Origin: DATHWB01 sp040905965
GTDB lineage: Bacteria; Actinomycetota; Acidimicrobiia; Spongiisociales; ZC4RG35
Reading direction: 5' to 3'
Assembly: GCA_040905965.1 (NCBI GenBank)
Contig: JBBDQP010000092.1
Coordinates: 1 to 64,000, forward strand
DNA length: 64,000 bases
Below, one piece after another: positions 59,586 to 64,000 of this stretch. The notes under the pieces were generated by a model. The model was not told the origin of the DNA. It made no database searches and saw only the letters and a program-made list of their open reading frames with translations. Made by a program: the position numbers and the translations under genes. How positions within the stretch are numbered: position 1 is the first letter of the stretch; each line of letters opens with the position of its first letter.

Positions 59586-60398
59586 TTAGGTGAGGAGGAG
59601 GCGTTCGAGGCGACGGGAAGCGATCGTCATCCCGATGGCGGCCATCACCATCAGGAACGCGACGTGGCCGACCATCGACCAGTCGAGGGCGCCGATCGTC
59701 AGACCCCGGATCAGTTCGACTCCGTGATAGAGCGGCGAGATCCGGGTGAACTGCTGGATCACCTCGGGGTAGACCTCGAGCGGATAGAAGGTCGCCGAGA
59801 ACAGGAACAGCGGCAGTGACACCAGTTGCACCATGTCGAAGTCCTGCCAGCTCCGCATGAACGAGGTGGCGGCCATCCCCACCGACCCGAACGCCAGCCC
59901 GATGAGCAGCGCCGCCGGCACTGCCATGACCGCCCACCACGACTCGACCAGTCCAAACCCGAGCATCACGATCATGAAGCCGGTGGCGTACGCCCCGCCC
60001 CGGATGAGCGACCACGAGATCTCACCGACAGCGATGTCGACCGGTCGCAGAGGCGTGGCGAGCATCCCGTCGTAGATCTTCCCGTATTTGAGCTTGAAGA
60101 AGATGTTGAACGTGGATTCGTAGATGGCGCCGTTCATCGCCGACGCGCCGAGCAAGGCCGGGGCGACGAAGGCGGTGTATGACACGAGCCGCCCGTCGGC
60201 CAGTTCCACCTCGCCGACCAGCGCACCGACTCCGACACCGATCGCCAGCAGATAGAACACCGGCTCGGCGAATCCGGACACGAAGATCTTCCAGATTCGT
60301 CGATAGACCATGATGTTGCGTTCGATCACCCGGTGCGCTCGCAGGCCACCGATGACCGAGATCGGGATCGTTCGCTGGTTGAGGGTGCGCGAGGTCAC
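59586..60398 (-). CDS. ABC-2 type exporter permease (NodJ/DrrB-like), second
   Basis: A 270-residue permease with six helices. FNIFFKLKYGKIYDGMLATPLRP and LFLFSATFYPLEVYPEVIQQ are ABC-2 family landmarks (given in part). GTG 60398 overlaps the other permease's stop as GTGA; the in-frame extension to 60557 lies inside that gene. With its partner and the ATPase it makes a three-gene exporter of lipids, drugs or polysaccharide. Confidence 0.9.
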   Translation of the reverse strand: MTSRTLNQRTIPISVIGGLRAHRVIERNIMVYRRIWKIFVSGFAEPVFYLLAIGVGVGALVGEVELADGRLVSYTAFVAPALLGASAMNGAIYESTFNIFFKLKYGKIYDGMLATPLRPVDIAVGEISWSLIRGGAYATGFMIVMLGFGLVESWWAVMAVPAALLIGLAFGSVGMAATSFMRSWQDFDMVQLVSLPLFLFSATFYPLEVYPEVIQQFTRISPLYHGVELIRGLTIGALDWSMVGHVAFLMVMAAIGMTIASRRLERLLLT

Positions 60399-61165
60399 TT
60401 CACCAACCTCAGCTCGAAGTAGCGGACTGCGAGGACCATGCCGGCGAGGCCGACCACTACCAGATACCCGGCGTGAACCAGCGGCGAGAAGGTCGAGTCC
60501 ATCCCGATGGACAGCCAGCGGCTCAGCTCGACGCCATGCCACAGCGGCGTCGCCCACGCCAGCGGCTGCAAGAAGCCGGGTAGCTGGTTGATCGGGAAGA
60601 ACACTCCCGAAAACAGGAACAGCGGCACCACGATGTAGCGGAACAGGTTGCTGAGTGAGGTGTCACTGTTGAACTTGGCGGTGTAGGCAGTGATCAACCC
60701 GATGAACGCCATTCCGGTGAGGAGTGCCGCCCCGGTGGCGGCGAACGCTCCGAGCGGGTCGAGGTCTGCCAGCCATACGGCGACGGCGGCGAACACCAGC
60801 GTCACCTGGAGGATCCGGAACGACACCCACGTGAAGTGACCGAGGACGATGTCGATCGGGTTGAGCGGGCCGGCGAGCATGGCGTCGTAGCTCTTGATCC
60901 ATTTCATCCCGGCCATCACGGGATAGGCCGACTCTCCCGCGGCGGTCTGCATGGCGATGTTGGCGAGCAGCCCGGGAGCCAGCCAGACCACGTACGGCAG
61001 CCCGCCCGGCCCGCCAGTGCGGTCAACCAGCGATCCCAGCCCGACACCCATGGCGAGCAACAACATCACCGGGTTGACGAACGAACTGAACAGGGACGCT
61101 CGCCAGGTGTGCTTGTAGCGCCTCCATCCGGATTCGGCGACGCGGATCGCGGTCGGTGTCGCCAT
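60395..61165 (-). CDS. ABC-2 type exporter permease (NodJ/DrrB-like), first
   Basis: A 256-residue permease with six helices. GMKWIKSYDAMLAGPLNPIDI and LFLFSGVFFPINQLPGFLQP mark it as an ABC-2 permease, clearly a paralogue of the next gene. ATG 61165 shares one base with the ATPase stop (TGATG); upstream in-frame sequence is antisense to the ATPase gene. Two different permeases suggest a heterodimeric pore. Confidence 0.9.
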   Translation of the reverse strand: MATPTAIRVAESGWRRYKHTWRASLFSSFVNPVMLLLAMGVGLGSLVDRTGGPGGLPYVVWLAPGLLANIAMQTAAGESAYPVMAGMKWIKSYDAMLAGPLNPIDIVLGHFTWVSFRILQVTLVFAAVAVWLADLDPLGAFAATGAALLTGMAFIGLITAYTAKFNSDTSLSNLFRYIVVPLFLFSGVFFPINQLPGFLQPLAWATPLWHGVELSRWLSIGMDSTFSPLVHAGYLVVVGLAGMVLAVRYFELRLVK

Positions 61166-62091
61166 CAGTCGACGAGGGTTCGTCCGGTGAGGGCGAGGAA
61201 CACGTCTTCGAGTGTCGATCGCCGCACCAGGTTGGCGATCGGATGAAGGTCCCTGGCATACACCTCGGCGAGGCTCGCCTCGGCGTCGTCTGTCGACACC
61301 AACACGCGGTCGGCCAGGATCTCGAGCTTCTTGCCGATCCCGTCGAGTCGGTCGATCGATTCCTGTCGGCCTTCGGCGCGGAATCTCAGCTCGAGCACCT
61401 CTCGGGTGGCGTTGTTGGCGATGAGCTCCGCAGGGGACCCTTCGCCCACGATCTTGCCCCGGTCCATGATCACGAGGCGGTCGCACAGTTGCTCCGCCTC
61501 ATCCATGTAGTGGGTGGTGATAATCAGCGTGACGCCGCGTTCTTTGAGCTGATAGAGCCGTTCCCACAACAGGTGGCGAGCCTGGGGATCGAGCCCGGTC
61601 GTTGGTTCGTCGAGGAGGACGATGTCGGGTTCCGAGATCAGGCTGCGGGCGATGGTGAGACGTCGTTTCATTCCGCCGGAGAGTGGCTCGACTTTCGACT
61701 GGCGTCGGTCTTCCAGTTGTGCGAACGCGAGCAACTCATCGATGCGGGGCCGGATCACCGAACGGGGCAGGTCGAAATACCGCCCGTAGATAATCAGGTT
61801 CTCTTCGACGGTCAGTTCCTGGTCGAGGTTGTCCTCTTGGGGCACGACGCCGAGCCGGGCGCGTATCTGCCGTCCGTCGGTGGCCGGGTCCAGTCCGAAC
61901 ACCCGCAGCGTCCCCGCAGTGATCGGAGAGACCGCTCCGATCATGCGCATCGTGGAGGACTTGCCTGCCCCGTTCGGGCCGAGGAATCCGAACGCCTCTC
62001 CGGGTCGGACGTCGAAGTCGATGGCGTCGACTGCGACGAAGTCGTCGAAGTGCTTTGTGAGCGCGCGAGCGCTCACGACGGGGTCTTGCAT
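61165..62091 (-). CDS. ABC-2 exporter ATPase (NodI/DrrA-like)
   Basis: A 308-residue ATPase: GPNGAGKSSTMRMI (Walker A), PLSGGMKRRLTIARSL (signature), IVLLDEPTTGLDPQ (Walker B), ITTHYMDEAEQL (switch His), then a ~80-residue C-terminal domain typical of DrrA/NodI. ATG 62091 has TATTCT 7 nt upstream; the longer frame to 62394 is antisense to the Usp-like gene. First gene of the three-gene exporter operon. Confidence 0.94.
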   Translation of the reverse strand: MQDPVVSARALTKHFDDFVAVDAIDFDVRPGEAFGFLGPNGAGKSSTMRMIGAVSPITAGTLRVFGLDPATDGRQIRARLGVVPQEDNLDQELTVEENLIIYGRYFDLPRSVIRPRIDELLAFAQLEDRRQSKVEPLSGGMKRRLTIARSLISEPDIVLLDEPTTGLDPQARHLLWERLYQLKERGVTLIITTHYMDEAEQLCDRLVIMDRGKIVGEGSPAELIANNATREVLELRFRAEGRQESIDRLDGIGKKLEILADRVLVSTDDAEASLAEVYARDLHPIANLVRRSTLEDVFLALTGRTLVD

Positions 62092-62098
62092 GGGGATC

Positions 62099-62104
62099 AG
62101 AATA
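62099..62104 (-). promoter_or_regulatory. -10 element for exporter operon
   Basis: TATTCT on the minus strand, 7 nt before ATG 62091. Confidence 0.45.
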
Positions 62105-62142
62105 CCGGTCGCCGAGGTTCGTCCTGCCGGGATTTGTCGTCG

Positions 62143-62148
62143 TAGCGT
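62143..62148 (+). promoter_or_regulatory. -10 element for Usp-like gene
   Basis: TAGCGT ends 6 nt before ATG 62155; divergent from the exporter promoter 38 bp away. Confidence 0.45.
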
Positions 62149-62154
62149 GGTGTG

Positions 62155-62559
62155 ATGCGCCACTTCGTCGTCCCTTTCGATGACTCTCCGTCGACCCAGC
62201 GTGCCCTTCGCCTGGCAGTGGATCTGGCCGGCTCGGAGGGGACCGTCGTGTTGATTTGGGTTCTTCCGGGGTCGATGGTCGACAAGGGTCTTTCCCCCGG
62301 CGAGCGAGGACGAGTGCGGCGCGACGCAGAGAACGGCGCCCGTGCACGGGCGGCTGCACGCCTTGCCGAACTGGCGCCCGGAGCCGACTGTCACGTCGTT
62401 GTGCTCTTCGGCGACGTCGTCTCGGACACGCTGCTGCTGGCCGCCAACCTCGGCGTCGATGCAATCGTCATGGCGGCGGAGGATCCGGCAGTGTCAGCGA
62501 TGATCGCCGAGTCGGAGATCCCGGTCGTGGTCGCCCCTCAGGCCGAGGCCCCAGCATAG
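62155..62559 (+). CDS. universal stress protein (UspA)-like protein
   Basis: A 134-residue single Usp fold. FVVPFDDSPSTQRALRLAVDLA is the beta1-alpha1 start, and IPVVVAP is the usual C-terminal strand. The ATP-binding GxxG(S/T) motif is not clear (AAEDPAVSAMIAES in its place), so ATP binding is doubtful. ATG 62155 fits the leaderless promoter better than GTG 62152. Role in stress is inferred from family only. Confidence 0.78.
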   Translation: MRHFVVPFDDSPSTQRALRLAVDLAGSEGTVVLIWVLPGSMVDKGLSPGERGRVRRDAENGARARAAARLAELAPGADCHVVVLFGDVVSDTLLLAANLGVDAIVMAAEDPAVSAMIAESEIPVVVAPQAEAPA

Positions 62560-62762
62560 TTGCGGATGATCTTGAACGCCAGGGTGCAGGGTCGTCGCGC
62601 TCTGGGCCTCTTCGCCCCTTCCGGCGTCGCAACCAGTTGCGACGCCACCTACACCCAGGGGAAGGTGATCCGGCCCGGGCCCTCATTTCTTGCGGGGTCG
62701 ACGAGCCATGGGATGGGCGGGACTGGTTAGATGGCGTGGGTCCGAAGCAGGGGAGGTCTGTC
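62560..62762. other. intergenic region with one palindrome
   Basis: About 200 bp after the Usp-like gene. Apart from the palindrome at 62623-62646 and the ribosome binding site of the next gene, I see no gene or RNA. Confidence 0.6.
62623..62646. terminator. 24-bp palindrome after the Usp-like gene
   Basis: GGCGTCGCAAC and GTTGCGACGCC pair perfectly around CA. It lies 64 bp past the Usp stop with no T run after it; a factor-independent terminator or an operator for the next gene are both possible. Confidence 0.45.
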
Positions 62763-64000
62763 GTGCGGCGTGCTGGATTTGTGCTCGTGAGCGTCCTGTG
62801 TGCCGTGGTTGCGCTGCCGGCCCTCGCCCAGTCCGACCCCAATCCGATCGACGAGTTCCTCTCCGCGATCAACGCCCCCGAGAACGCCGAATGGGTGTCC
62901 CAGTTTCTGCGTCCTCCGTCCGAGGGGACAGGGGCCATTTCCGATCCCGTGGGTGACATCGGCCACTCATCGGGCGACCCGGCCGGATACACGCCTGACC
63001 ACATCGACATCATCGATACCTGGTCGGTGGATTTCGACCGGAGTGTGTTCCTGTTCGGCCCGACGGATGACGGGATCTGGAGTATCGGTCAGAACGAGAC
63101 GCCGCTGCCGAACGATCGGATCATGTGGACCTACACGGGCGAGCAACCACAGGATGGGTCGCAGTACGCAGACGGCGCCTGGCTGTTCGGCATGACGACG
63201 CTTGGCGAGCCCCCGCCCATGGTCCCGGGACGGTGCGAGTTCGTCATCTGGGTGAACGATCCGGCAGTCGGACCGACCTGGGAGAACCGCCCTGCGTTCC
63301 CGGACGATCCGGCTGGCGGGACGAACAGCGCATTCGGGATCGGATACAACCCAGACGGGACATCCGGCACCTTCACACTGCAGATGAACGACGACGGCTT
63401 CTTCCAGTCGGTCCCGGAGATCGACGTCCGGGCCTTCGTCATCGGCGACTACACCGGGATCTTCGTGCCGAAGCAGGCGGTGCCTTCGATCGAGGCCCTG
63501 AATTTCTACACGTTCTGTGTCAACGAGGGCTTCAGCTTTTCGGCTGAGGACACCGGTTCGGATCAGACCGGGTTGACGTTCGTCGATCCGGATGCCGACT
63601 TTGGGATCGTACAGATCATCGCGCAGTCGACAACGACGACGACAGAAGCGACCACGACCACGACCGCGCCACCCACGACGACCACCGTCGAAACCACGAC
63701 AACGGTCGTCTCGACCACCACGGCCGGCGAGTCCGGATTCCCCTGGATCCTCGTCCTCGGCGGCGGGTTGCTGCTCGCTCTCCTCGGCTGGTGGCTCTAC
63801 AACCGTGGCGACCCGTGCGCGGATGAACTCGCCGCCTGGCAGACGGCGCAACGGGCGTGCGACGAGGCGCGGGCGCGCGCTGCCGAAGCGGCCGAGAAGT
63901 GTGAGGAGGCGGCCGATGACCGCCGGGACCTCGAAGACCTGCGCAAGGAAGTCTGCCGCGACTGGCCCCCCGCGTGTGGAGGCGGCGGTGATGACGCCTG
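62763..64000 (+). CDS. secreted, membrane-anchored protein with Thr-rich stalk and Cys-rich tail (runs off window end)
   Basis: The frame is open from GTG 62763 to the window end (412 codons). GGGGAGG lies 6-7 nt before the start. Signal peptide VLVSVLCAVVALPALAQ is followed by about 265 residues of beta-rich extracytoplasmic domain (HIDIIDTWSVDFDRSVFLFG), a Thr/Pro stalk with runs of TTTT, a membrane helix (FPWILVLGGGLLLALLGWWL) and a cytoplasmic tail with regularly placed cysteines (DPCADELAAWQTAQRACDEA; AAEKCEEAADD; EVCRDWPPACGG). No family recognised. The tail resembles a cysteine-stapled helical hairpin, which is unusual on the inner side of the membrane. Confidence 0.8.
   Translation, partial: MRRAGFVLVSVLCAVVALPALAQSDPNPIDEFLSAINAPENAEWVSQFLRPPSEGTGAISDPVGDIGHSSGDPAGYTPDHIDIIDTWSVDFDRSVFLFGPTDDGIWSIGQNETPLPNDRIMWTYTGEQPQDGSQYADGAWLFGMTTLGEPPPMVPGRCEFVIWVNDPAVGPTWENRPAFPDDPAGGTNSAFGIGYNPDGTSGTFTLQMNDDGFFQSVPEIDVRAFVIGDYTGIFVPKQAVPSIEALNFYTFCVNEGFSFSAEDTGSDQTGLTFVDPDADFGIVQIIAQSTTTTTEATTTTTAPPTTTTVETTTTVVSTTTAGESGFPWILVLGGGLLLALLGWWLYNRGDPCADELAAWQTAQRACDEARARAAEAAEKCEEAADDRRDLEDLRKEVCRDWPPACGGGGDDA

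Noticed and set aside
63630..63720. Short tandem pattern resembling a CRISPR or microsatellite
   Set aside because: It is in-frame threonine coding (ACN codons) of a stalk, with no spacer structure.
1..64000. tRNA, rRNA, transposase or prophage genes
   Set aside because: I looked for cloverleaf-like segments, rRNA motifs and integrase or transposase motifs and saw none.

Overview
This is a GC-rich stretch of an actinobacterial chromosome, packed with short intergenic gaps and many 1-4 bp stop/start overlaps. Family content (form II CoxL-like oxidase, stand-alone LigD polymerase and ligase proteins, GlgB/GlgC/GlgX, PspC, DUF2237, LivFGHMJ linked to acyl-CoA genes, threonine-rich stalks on secreted proteins) suggests an uncultured Acidimicrobiia-like member of the Actinomycetota. 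That placement is inference. A run of 10 N at 36624-36633 shows this is a scaffold, probably metagenome-assembled. I saw no rRNA, tRNA, CRISPR array, phage module or transposase.

Layout. 1-9480: start of an ECF sigma factor, crotonase, two exporters, dienelactone hydrolase, a NifS-like/MOSC gene pair resembling a split molybdenum cofactor sulfurase, LysR with a divergent YczE-type membrane protein, and a LigD-type polymerase. 9545-13604: proC, a small membrane pair with PspC, an ATP-dependent DNA ligase and YihY/BrkB. 13604-17202: xanthine-dehydrogenase-family oxidoreductase in two overlapping genes. 17892-23883: a second molybdoenzyme system (fused Fe-S/NrfD subunit, catalytic subunit, possible assembly protein), with TauE/SafE plus DUF1634 facing it. 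23914-29638: DUF2237, MFS, NCS2 purine permease, DUF2461, DUF368 and an unknown membrane protein. 29812-36727: glycogen genes glgB, glgC, glgX, a CopC-like protein and an ABC ATPase broken by the assembly gap. 36752-45499: cell-wall lytic protein, msrA, S41 protease, amidohydrolase plus aminotransferase, thioesterase, DoxX, PQ-loop protein and FAD oxidoreductase. 45581-54301: a long Liv-type ABC transporter operon running into hydrolase, acyl-CoA synthetase, TetR and a KASIII-like enzyme. 54311-62091 (minus strand): thioesterase plus form II CoxL homologue, 2-oxoacid dehydrogenase E1 pair, and an ABC-2 exporter. 62155-64000: Usp-like protein and the start of a secreted, threonine-rich membrane protein.

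Common threads. Three molybdenum enzymes lie in one window together with a possible cofactor sulfurase. At least sixteen genes have a TANNNT hexamer 5-9 nt before the start codon and little or no Shine-Dalgarno sequence, which predicts leaderless transcripts. Four copies of a 50-bp hairpin-forming repeat lie between genes, two of them as an inverted pair. The repeat family, the Liv/KASIII operon with an altered catalytic triad, and the sulfur-linked molybdoenzyme cluster are the best leads for something undescribed.
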